This document shows positions 1 through 4,892 of a stretch of 7,194 nucleotides of DNA, piece after piece; position 1 is the first letter of the stretch, and every line of letters starts with the position of its first letter. The stretch is from positions 1 to 7,194 of the forward strand of contig JAKAKU010000074.1 in NCBI GenBank assembly GCA_021824385.1, in the 5' to 3' direction. The notes beneath the pieces are model-generated. The model saw nothing but the letters and a program-made list of their open reading frames with translations, ran no database searches and had not been told where the DNA came from. This DNA is from a bacterium (GTDB lineage Bacteria > Patescibacteriota > Microgenomatia > UBA8517). A program made the translations under genes and the position numbers.

Positions 1-267
1 GAAGGAGATTTTCGAGGATGGAGTGTCGGAAATACGTTTATTGCAGTAGGTGCGCATTCAGATGTGCAAGGGAAGGCAAAAGAGCCTTCACGTATACTTT
101 TTAATTTTGAAACAGCAGAAGTTAAAGAGGAATTTGAGCGTATCAAGAGTCTCGGCGCTACCGTGGTAAAAGAACCCTACGAATTAGGTGGCGCATGGAT
201 CGCAACCCTTGCAGACCCCGATGGAAATTATTTCCAGCTCATGACTCCATGGGATAGTTCGAAATAA
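1..267 (+). CDS. VOC (glyoxalase/bleomycin-resistance fold) protein, 5' truncated
   Basis: Reading frame 1 is open from the window edge to a TAA at 265-267, leaving 88 C-terminal residues; the start lies upstream. The C-terminal half has the usual layout of a vicinal-oxygen-chelate half-domain. There is a strand with FIAVGAH, a strand LFNFET, a helix EVKEEFERIKSLGA, then VVKEPYELGGAWIATLADPD and GNYFQLMTP. The DPDGN turn followed by a hydrophobic strand is the family signature. The metal-ligand Glu that often follows (DPDGN-x-x-E) is Gln here (codon 235-237). That suggests either a non-metal or binding-only VOC protein, or a ligand supplied elsewhere. Substrate cannot be told. A GTG at 64-66 is internal to the domain and unlikely to be the true start. 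mscL begins 11 nt after the stop, so the two may be cotranscribed. Confidence 0.8.
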   Translation, partial: EGDFRGWSVGNTFIAVGAHSDVQGKAKEPSRILFNFETAEVKEEFERIKSLGATVVKEPYELGGAWIATLADPDGNYFQLMTPWDSSK

Positions 268-278
268 GTACTCTTCAT

Positions 279-686
279 ATGTTTAAGGGATTCAAACAGT
301 TTATTCTCAAAGGTAATGTTGTTGATTTAGCTGTTGGTGTTGTTATTGGTGCTGCTTTCGGGGGAGTTGTTACCTCATTTGTGAAAGACATTATCAATCC
401 GCTGGTTGCGACAATTGGAGGTAGTCATGATTTCTCATCTGTGTATTTCACGCTTAATAACAACAAATTTCCAATTGGAGATTTTATTAATGCCTTGCTG
501 TCATTCCTGATAAACGCCACGGTCATTTACTTTTTTGTGATTGTTCCCATGAATAGGCTCGTATCAGCTGCAAATAAAAAGGAAAAACCCATCGACCCTA
601 CTACAAAAAAATGCCCATACTGCCTGAGCGTTATTTCAGTTCACGCAACACGCTGTGCCTTTTGCACTTCAAAATTACCCCACTAA
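279..686 (+). CDS. mscL: Large-conductance mechanosensitive channel MscL with C-terminal zinc ribbon
   Basis: MscL is a homopentameric membrane valve that opens under high bilayer tension to release solutes on hypo-osmotic shock. The 135-aa product begins with the conserved amphipathic N-terminus (MFKGFKQFILKGNVVDLAVG). The Gly/Ala-rich pore helix TM1 spans about residues 14-38 and ends in VTSFVKDIINPL. A periplasmic loop (40-66) precedes TM2 (about 68-92). The usual C-terminal cytoplasmic helix bundle is replaced by a Lys-rich linker and a CxxC-x10-CxxC ribbon (Cys112, 115, 126, 129; CPYC and CAFC), which should bind zinc. Such ribbons occur in some other MscL homologues. No SD precedes the ATG, and the gene starts 11 nt after the VOC gene, so it is probably read from the same message. 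A bidirectional terminator follows directly. Confidence 0.95.
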   Translation: MFKGFKQFILKGNVVDLAVGVVIGAAFGGVVTSFVKDIINPLVATIGGSHDFSSVYFTLNNNKFPIGDFINALLSFLINATVIYFFVIVPMNRLVSAANKKEKPIDPTTKKCPYCLSVISVHATRCAFCTSKLPH

Positions 687-718
687 AAAAAGCGTCCCAG
701 ATAGCGGAACGCTTTTTT
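686..718. terminator. Bidirectional rho-independent terminator between mscL and hsp20
   Basis: Arms AAAAAAGCGT (686-695) and ACGCTTTTTT (709-718) are perfectly complementary around a 13-nt loop; inner CC/GG pairs can extend the stem past one bulged A. It has T6 on the + strand and, by symmetry, T6 on the - strand. It lies between the convergent stops of mscL (686) and hsp20 (739), so it can serve both. Confidence 0.88.
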
Positions 719-738
719 CAGTTGATTAGAAGAAACCG

Positions 739-1182
739 TCAACTCTTTAGTGCTTTCTTTACAGAAATCTTTTTCGGTTTTGCTTCTTCAGCAATTGGAG
801 CAGTAACAGTTACAACTCCATCTTTGATCTCTGCATCGAGTTGGTCAACATTGATCGGGCGGGGAAGGTGTGTTGTGTAATCAACTGATGAAATCATTTG
901 TTTTCGGTACACAACTTTGTTTTTTTTCTTTTCTTCCTCTGTCTCTTCAATGCTTCCCTTGATATGGAGCATTCCATCCTCATAGGTTACTTCAAGCTTG
1001 TCCTCGGGAATTCCAGGGGCTGCAGCTTTTACCACGATCTTGTCGTCCTGCTCATAGACGTTCAAGCCCTGTGTCATGGTGAGGGCTGGCCAGTCTTCTG
1101 TATCCTCAAAGAATGGTTGCATAAACTGATCCCTGAGTGACAAAAACTCATTTCTAAATGGGTCAAATCGAATGATTGACAT
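739..1182 (-). CDS. hsp20: Small heat-shock protein Hsp20 (alpha-crystallin domain)
   Basis: This is an ATP-independent holdase chaperone that binds unfolding proteins in the cytoplasm. The 147-aa product has a short N-terminal arm (1-39, with FDPFRNEF and a Phe/Trp-rich stretch). An alpha-crystallin domain spans about 40-128: LNVYEQDDKIVVKAAAPGIP, a charged Glu/Lys loop around 79-89, and the signature AEIKDGVVTVTAP. A C-terminal tail carries the oligomerisation motif I-x-V (ISV, 139-141). The frame is open up to a GTG at 1203-1201, but that codon lies inside the SD (AAAGGAGGTG, 1210-1201). I therefore choose ATG 1182-1180, the next in-frame start. This leaves an unusually long 20-nt spacer that can fold (see findings). 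A promoter with an overlapping CIRCE operator lies just upstream, pointing to HrcA control. Confidence 0.93.
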   Translation of the reverse strand: MSIIRFDPFRNEFLSLRDQFMQPFFEDTEDWPALTMTQGLNVYEQDDKIVVKAAAPGIPEDKLEVTYEDGMLHIKGSIEETEEEKKKNKVVYRKQMISSVDYTTHLPRPINVDQLDAEIKDGVVTVTAPIAEEAKPKKISVKKALKS

Positions 1183-1200
1183 AGGTATATGTAATACATT

Positions 1201-1210
1201 CACCTCCTTT
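1201..1210 (-). promoter_or_regulatory. Extended Shine-Dalgarno of hsp20
   Basis: The minus strand reads AAAGGAGGTG, almost the full complement of the 16S rRNA 3' end. Its presence rules out the GTG at 1203 as the start. The distance to the ATG at 1182 is 20 nt, longer than usual. Confidence 0.85.
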
Positions 1211-1220
1211 CTCTACTATA

Positions 1221-1247
1221 TTAGCAGTCTAATACTGAGAGTGCCAG
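1221..1247 (-). promoter_or_regulatory. CIRCE element (HrcA operator) of hsp20
   Basis: On the minus strand the site reads CTGGCACTC - 9 nt - GACTGCTAA. The CIRCE consensus is TTAGCACTC-N9-GAGTGCTAA, so the match is 7/9 and 8/9 with the exact 9-nt spacer. The inverted repeat covers the spacer and -10 of the hsp20 promoter, the expected place for repression by HrcA. HrcA itself is not in the window. Confidence 0.88.
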
Positions 1248-1254
1248 CTGTCAA
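1226..1254 (-). promoter_or_regulatory. Sigma70-type promoter of hsp20
   Basis: On the minus strand a perfect -35 TTGACA (1254-1249) is followed after 17 nt by TAGACT (1231-1226; 4/6 to TATAAT). The -35 lies 4 nt beyond the uppP stop, with no terminator between, so uppP transcripts may also run into hsp20. Transcription should start near 1219, giving a leader of roughly 37 nt. Confidence 0.72.
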
Positions 1255-1258
1255 GAGT

Positions 1259-2029
1259 TTATTTTGTAATAAAGAGAAGTGTACCCGCGATTATGCGGTA
1301 CCAGCCGAAGTTTGTTAGGTTGTGGCTTTGAAGATAGGCAATAAACCACTTCACAACAACAAATGCGCTTACAAAGGAAAACAAAAAACCGACTGCAAGG
1401 AGTGGTATGTTTTGATTGTTTTGGAAAAGTACGTTTCGTGATTTAAATAAATCGAGTACCGACGCGGCCAAAAGAGTCGGTACCGCAAGCAGGAATGAAT
1501 ATTTTGCAGCCTCAACTCTGCTTATCTTGCGATACATAAGGGCAATCATCACGGCTCCTGCTCGTGATACTCCTGGAAATACCGCGAGCGCTTGTGCCAC
1601 TCCAACAAAAACTGCTTCTTTCGTTGTTAAATTTTCGGCTTTTCTGTGAAGGTCATGCCTTGTTGACCATTTTTCAAACAAAATAAAAAATATTCCAACA
1701 CCGATAAAAATAACGAGTTGCAATATGAAATTATCAAAAAAAGAATTTTTAATGACCTTGTAGAGGAGGAGCCCGATGACGGCAGTCGGTACAAAAGAAA
1801 TGAAAAGATTTTTAATAAGTTTCAGGTCGTGTAAGACCGTCTGAACGTATATAACCACAATTGCCAAAATTGCACCCGATTGGATGACTACTTCAAAGAG
1901 TTTTAAAAATTCAGTTTGCGTGAGACCAAGAAGCCTGGCACTCCAAATTAAATGAAATGTAGAAGAAATAGGAAGGAATTCAGTCAAACCCTCAACAATA
2001 CCTAAAATTCCTGCCTGTAAAATATTCAT
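1259..2029 (-). CDS. uppP: Undecaprenyl-diphosphatase UppP/BacA
   Basis: This integral membrane enzyme converts undecaprenyl diphosphate to the monophosphate, recycling the lipid carrier for peptidoglycan and wall glycopolymers; the family can confer bacitracin tolerance. The 256-aa product has the normal family length. Motif 1 is EGLTEFLPISSTFHL (Glu13, Glu17, Ser23, His26 retained). Motif 2 is PGVSRAG (152-158, with Arg156). The C-terminus has FGWYRIIAG. Several hydrophobic helices span the chain. In motif 1 the usual Gly of STGHL is Phe25. The frame extends upstream to 2173, but that part overlaps the DinB-like gene and has no family similarity. I therefore start at ATG 2029, where the family N-terminus (MNILQAGILGIVEG) begins. 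It starts 10 nt after the upstream stop without an SD, so it is probably cotranscribed with the DinB-like gene. Confidence 0.94.
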   Translation of the reverse strand: MNILQAGILGIVEGLTEFLPISSTFHLIWSARLLGLTQTEFLKLFEVVIQSGAILAIVVIYVQTVLHDLKLIKNLFISFVPTAVIGLLLYKVIKNSFFDNFILQLVIFIGVGIFFILFEKWSTRHDLHRKAENLTTKEAVFVGVAQALAVFPGVSRAGAVMIALMYRKISRVEAAKYSFLLAVPTLLAASVLDLFKSRNVLFQNNQNIPLLAVGFLFSFVSAFVVVKWFIAYLQSHNLTNFGWYRIIAGTLLFITK

Positions 2030-2039
2030 GAATGAGATG

Positions 2040-2570
2040 TTAGAACGGATATCCTTTTGCGCCGTGGACTCCTTTAATCGCTGAAATTTCTCCAGCCAAA
2101 CTAAATGTATGCCCAATAATGAACGCATACAGCATATACGCAACCGTCTTCTTTCCCCAAGCTCCAAGATCAACTTCTAAAGTAAGGTCCTCGTTTTTCA
2201 GAGCACTGAGGTACTGGTCAGTTGCTGCATACACCTGCTTTTCATATTCACGAAAAACAGGTAGGTCTATTTGCACGCTATTTGCCCACGCCTCATGGTT
2301 TGCGCTCCAATTTTCATCCATTGCAGGCATCGGTTCACTCACCCCAGTTTTACTGCTAAATGAAGACTCAAAAAGTGTTTTTTTGCTTTGGAGAAACTGC
2401 TGAACTGTCATGTCTTCAGACATAACGAGATGTGCCCAGAGGGCCCCAAGGGGGAGTGCTTTTCCACCCGGCTGTTTGTGTAGATCCTCATCACGAATAT
2501 CTGCCACGGTTCCCGAAAACGCTTCTCTTGCACTTTGAAGTTGTTCACGAAGCAGTGTTAATGCGTCCAT
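2040..2570 (-). CDS. DinB-like (DinB/YfiT superfamily) protein
   Basis: The 176-aa protein looks like a four-helix-bundle DinB-superfamily member. These are often metal-binding and in some cases act as thiol (bacillithiol or mycothiol)-dependent transferases. Supporting features are an N-terminal helix with LREQLQSAREAF, the helix GALWAHLVMSEDM with His47, and the C-terminal segment FIIGHTFSLAGEISAIKG with His154, ending in GAKGYPF. In the classical family a second His often sits four residues after the first in this helix; here it is Leu158, so the usual three-His site looks incomplete. The ATG has no SD. A -10-like TAAAAT (minus strand, 2584-2579) lies 8 nt before it, which suggests a leaderless transcript. 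uppP follows after 10 nt. The substrate is unknown. Confidence 0.72.
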   Translation of the reverse strand: MDALTLLREQLQSAREAFSGTVADIRDEDLHKQPGGKALPLGALWAHLVMSEDMTVQQFLQSKKTLFESSFSSKTGVSEPMPAMDENWSANHEAWANSVQIDLPVFREYEKQVYAATDQYLSALKNEDLTLEVDLGAWGKKTVAYMLYAFIIGHTFSLAGEISAIKGVHGAKGYPF

Positions 2571-2578
2571 AGTTACTT

Positions 2579-2628
2579 ATTTTAGTTGAGAGCACGAAAG
2601 CCGTCTATGCTCTCTTTTACGTTATACT
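2579..2628. promoter_or_regulatory. Divergent promoter region with a 7-bp dyad
   Basis: For the rightward gene, TATACT (2623-2628) ends 6 nt before ATG 2635, so transcription should start at the A of the ATG; I see no good -35. For the leftward gene, TAAAAT (minus strand, 2584-2579) ends 8 nt before ATG 2570, with TAGACG 17 nt further upstream. Between them lies the inverted repeat GAGAGCA (2588-2594) / TGCTCTC (2608-2614) with a 13-nt loop, overlapping both -35 zones. It could be an operator. TTTT follows on the + strand, but no rightward gene ends here that would need a terminator. Confidence 0.5.
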
Positions 2629-2634
2629 GAATAC

Positions 2635-2937
2635 ATGAAAGTATTTCTTGTCCTTTTGGTTGTTGTCGCTCTTTTTGTCGGAGGGTTTTTTGCCTATATG
2701 AAAATTGCTACAAGCTCACCGTCACCCACACCAAATTTGGAAGTTACTCTAGAGGGAACACTCACCAGTGTTACTCCCACAAGCGAATATTCGTTTGTGT
2801 TAAAGAATAAAACTGGAACGGTTGGCATAAACTCTATGAAAGTCGATTTATCGCAGTACAACAATAAAAAAGTAATCATGAAAGGACAGTACTCGGGGAG
2901 TGTGTTGTATGCTGATAGTGTTACTATAAATCAATAA
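2635..2937 (+). CDS. Small membrane-anchored protein with an extracytoplasmic beta domain
   Basis: This is a 100-aa protein whose family I cannot name. Residues 1-22 form a hydrophobic anchor or uncleaved signal (MKVFLVLLVVVALFVGGFFAY). There is no lipobox Cys. A Ser/Pro/Thr linker follows (SSPSPTPN, 27-34). Residues 35-98 alternate as short strands (LEVTLEGTLTSV, YSFVLKNKTGTVGI, KKVIMKGQYSG, LYADSVTI). This is reminiscent of a small OB-fold or lipocalin-like barrel, but that is inferred from the pattern only. The domain should face outside the membrane. No SD is present and a TATACT box ends 6 nt before the ATG, so the mRNA is probably leaderless. The DUF5652-like gene starts 3 nt after the stop, and the two probably form an operon. 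Confidence 0.8.
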   Translation: MKVFLVLLVVVALFVGGFFAYMKIATSSPSPTPNLEVTLEGTLTSVTPTSEYSFVLKNKTGTVGINSMKVDLSQYNNKKVIMKGQYSGSVLYADSVTINQ

Positions 2938-2940
2938 CCC

Positions 2941-3339
2941 ATGTCGTTACCTAAATCTTTTACCACGGTCACTCCTTTTAGCAAAGCACTCGCGCTTTCG
3001 ATGCTCGTGGTGTTTCCCATTCTCGGATTTTTACTTGGAATGCGCTATCAAGCCAATACGACCGTCATGACATACGGCACATATAATACTGTATATTCCG
3101 GTTATCCGTATCGACAACATATGGTTGTCACTGAGCCGGGTTCACGCCTTTTTTGGGATGTATTACCTTTGCTTGCTATTCTTGCATTCGGTGACCTTGT
3201 CCTAAAAGGATATGCGTTGTGGCATGCGGGGAAAAACAAACAAAAGGCATGGTTTATCGCACTTTTTATCATTAACTCACTCGGTATTTTGCCCCTCATT
3301 TATTTACTTACTGCCAAACCCTTGAGCAAAAAAAAGTGA
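2941..3339 (+). CDS. DUF5652-like small membrane protein
   Basis: The 132-aa protein has an N-terminal membrane helix (about 15-34). A Tyr/Thr-rich loop (35-70) follows, then a C-terminal two-helix domain (73-124) with GDLVLKGYALWHAGKNKQKAWF and NSLGILPLIYLL. The pattern LKG-ALW-A-xN-Q-WF-AL-IN-LGILP-IYL matches my memory of DUF5652, a family of unknown function common in Patescibacteria. It ends in a Lys-rich tail (LSKKK). The start is 3 nt after the preceding stop and there is no SD. A TATAAA (2925-2930) 10 nt before the ATG could also give a leaderless transcript of its own. The extra N-terminal helix and loop are additions to the bare domain. Confidence 0.75.
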   Translation: MSLPKSFTTVTPFSKALALSMLVVFPILGFLLGMRYQANTTVMTYGTYNTVYSGYPYRQHMVVTEPGSRLFWDVLPLLAILAFGDLVLKGYALWHAGKNKQKAWFIALFIINSLGILPLIYLLTAKPLSKKK

Positions 3340-3343
3340 TGCG

Positions 3344-3373
3344 TTGACAGGTATTCTTCAGAACATCTACAGT
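3344..3373 (+). promoter_or_regulatory. Promoter of the DUF378 gene
   Basis: A perfect TTGACA (3344-3349) is followed after 18 nt by TACAGT (3368-3373; 4/6). Transcription would start near 3380, directly before the SD-like GGTAGGTGA (3383-3391). The -35 starts 5 nt after the preceding stop. Confidence 0.55.
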
Positions 3374-3398
3374 AAAAGTAAAGGTAGGTGAATTAATA

Positions 3399-3650
3399 AT
3401 GATGAATAAAAATACAATGGGTTGGATGCATGTAGTGGCATTTACTCTTGTTGTTATTGGTGCATTGAATTGGGGGCTTATGGGACTTCTCAATTTCAAT
3501 CTTGTTGAAATGCTCTTTGGTGTTTCCAGTCTTACACAACTCGTGTATGTATTGGTTGGCCTTTCTGGTCTCTATCTCGTTCTCACACACAAAGATGATT
3601 GTAAGTGTTGCGAGATGATGATGAGTCCAAAGAAGAAAGGGAAAAAGTAA
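3399..3650 (+). CDS. DUF378 (YuzA-like) membrane protein with Cys-rich tail
   Basis: DUF378 proteins are small two-helix membrane proteins of unknown function, sometimes grouped with stress genes. The 83-aa product has helix 1 at about 10-31, carrying the hallmark GALNWGLMGLLNFNLVEMLFG. Helix 2 spans about 46-63 (LVYVLVGLSGLYLVL). The C-terminal tail HKDDCKCCEMMMSPKKKGKK holds three Cys (68, 70, 71) beside acidic and Met residues and may bind a metal. Two adjacent ATGs (3399, 3402) both suit the SD GGTAGGTGA, which ends 7 nt before the first; I take the first. The stop lies 3 nt from the end of the convergent LCP gene, with no real terminator between, so the two transcripts probably overlap. 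Confidence 0.9.
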   Translation: MMNKNTMGWMHVVAFTLVVIGALNWGLMGLLNFNLVEMLFGVSSLTQLVYVLVGLSGLYLVLTHKDDCKCCEMMMSPKKKGKK

Positions 3651-3653
3651 TTT

Positions 3654-4796
3654 TTATTTTGTGGTAACTGGCTTAGGAGTTGGTGAAGGTGTAGGAGAAA
3701 GTTGTGAGTGAACATAATCTCGAATACTGCCCCAATTGTCTAAGCCAGTTTTTGGTACCAAAATATATTGTCGATCAGCGCTGTATGTTTGCTCAAGTGC
3801 ATTATCGATTGAAAGAGCAATAGAACTTGTTGTGTAATTCTTGAGCTGACTAACCTGCGCAGCATATTGTTGCATCACCTCAAATGGAATATCTGTTCGC
3901 AGATCTCCCGAGAGTGATTGAATAAATGGAATTGCACGGGTTACAAACCCAAGCTGTAACACCTTGTCCTTAACGGCAAGAATCACCTGTTTTTGCCTAT
4001 TACTTCGAGCAAAGTCACTCCCGTCTTCGAGCGAATGTCTCGACCTCGCGAATTTAAGTGCTGTCACCCCGTCCATATGAACAAGACCTTTGTTGAATAC
4101 CAGGTTTTCATATCGACACATAAAGTTGTGCTCCAAAATATCTCCGGATTCGGTTGCAGTAAGTGCTTTAATTTCTTCATCGCTTTTACCACAAGAATCG
4201 GTTTCTTTGTCGGGAAGCGGGTAGTATGGATCTTCGAAGCTTTTGGTAACCGTTACATCGACTCCGCCTAAAATATCAATTGATTTTTCAAAACCTTCAA
4301 AGTCAAGACTTATGAAATAGCGAACGGGAACTCCAAAAATTTCAGAGACAATATCTTTGGCAAGCGTTCCACCGCCTGCAGCACCGGTATATTTCGCTTC
4401 TTTTTGGGGATATTTTTTGTCATCAAGTCCAATCACGTATGCGGCGTTGATTTTGGTGTGTTCCTTTTGAGTGGTACTTATGGGGAGTGGTACCCACAAA
4501 TCTCTTGGAATAGAAATGAGGGTTACTTTTTGAAGTCGTGGGTCAACCAGCGCCAAAATAATAGTATCGGTGAGAAATCCCCCTTGTGAATCGTCTCCGC
4601 GGAGCCCAAGGAGAAGCACTCCATATTGAGCAAGCGGGTCAGGAGTGGGAGATGGTGTCGCGGCGCCACTCCCTGGATTTTGGGTGACAATTACTTGGGA
4701 AATAGTATGTCTAAAAGTGAGGTATGTAGCACTTGCCACAAACCCTACTACAAAAAGGACTAAAAAAGAGGCAACAATGATGACTTTTGTGCGCAT
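3654..4796 (-). CDS. LytR-CpsA-Psr (LCP) family cell-wall glycopolymer ligase
   Basis: LCP enzymes transfer polyprenyl-pyrophosphate-linked glycopolymers to peptidoglycan outside the membrane. The 380-aa product has an N-terminal anchor (4-26) and a Pro/Thr linker (ATPSPTPDP, 46-54). The LCP domain spans about 58-285: LLLGLRGD, LTDTIILALVD (Asp77), LISIPRDLWV (Arg98, Asp99), KINAAYVIG, the ILGGVDVTV segment, and LKFARSRHS with Arg251, Arg253 and SDFARSNRQ. A roughly 45-residue insert (186-232) holds Cys202 and Cys227, positioned for a disulfide. The tail (365-380) is again Ser/Pro/Thr-rich. The frame opens at 4865, but the first 23 codons overlap a TATAAT box (minus strand, 4811-4806). That box ends 9 nt before ATG 4796, where a clean signal-anchor starts, so I use this start. 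No SD is present; the mRNA is probably near-leaderless. Confidence 0.92.
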   Translation of the reverse strand: MRTKVIIVASFLVLFVVGFVASATYLTFRHTISQVIVTQNPGSGAATPSPTPDPLAQYGVLLLGLRGDDSQGGFLTDTIILALVDPRLQKVTLISIPRDLWVPLPISTTQKEHTKINAAYVIGLDDKKYPQKEAKYTGAAGGGTLAKDIVSEIFGVPVRYFISLDFEGFEKSIDILGGVDVTVTKSFEDPYYPLPDKETDSCGKSDEEIKALTATESGDILEHNFMCRYENLVFNKGLVHMDGVTALKFARSRHSLEDGSDFARSNRQKQVILAVKDKVLQLGFVTRAIPFIQSLSGDLRTDIPFEVMQQYAAQVSQLKNYTTSSIALSIDNALEQTYSADRQYILVPKTGLDNWGSIRDYVHSQLSPTPSPTPKPVTTK

Positions 4797-4805
4797 GTAG
4801 CGTTT

Positions 4806-4811
4806 ATTATA
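4806..4811 (-). promoter_or_regulatory. Perfect -10 box of the LCP gene
   Basis: The minus strand carries TATAAT (4811-4806), placing the expected transcription start near 4799, about 3 nt before ATG 4796. The best -35-like hexamer is TTGGAT with a long 19-nt spacer. The box lies inside the longer open frame, arguing against the upstream starts at 4865 and 4814. Confidence 0.6.
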
Positions 4812-4892
4812 CATGGTTAACTTGCCAAATATCCAAAAGAATGATATGATATCTGCAAATAACAATAATTAAAAGATAAATACATTATCTTC

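Noticed and set aside
611..880. 89-aa frame across the mscL end and hsp20
   Set aside because: It runs through the terminator and antisense to hsp20, and has no family-like features.
1183..1203. GTG 1203 as the hsp20 start
   Set aside because: The GTG lies inside the Shine-Dalgarno sequence itself, so a ribosome could not use both.
2030..2173. N-terminal extension of UppP by 48 residues
   Set aside because: It overlaps the DinB-like coding region, has no UppP similarity, and the family N-terminus begins exactly at ATG 2029.
3993..4271. 92-aa plus-strand frame inside the LCP gene
   Set aside because: Antisense to conserved LCP motifs; no SD and no recognisable domain.
4797..4865. Longer LCP N-terminus from ATG 4865 or 4814
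   Set aside because: It would place the perfect TATAAT box inside the coding region and add residues ahead of a clean signal-anchor.
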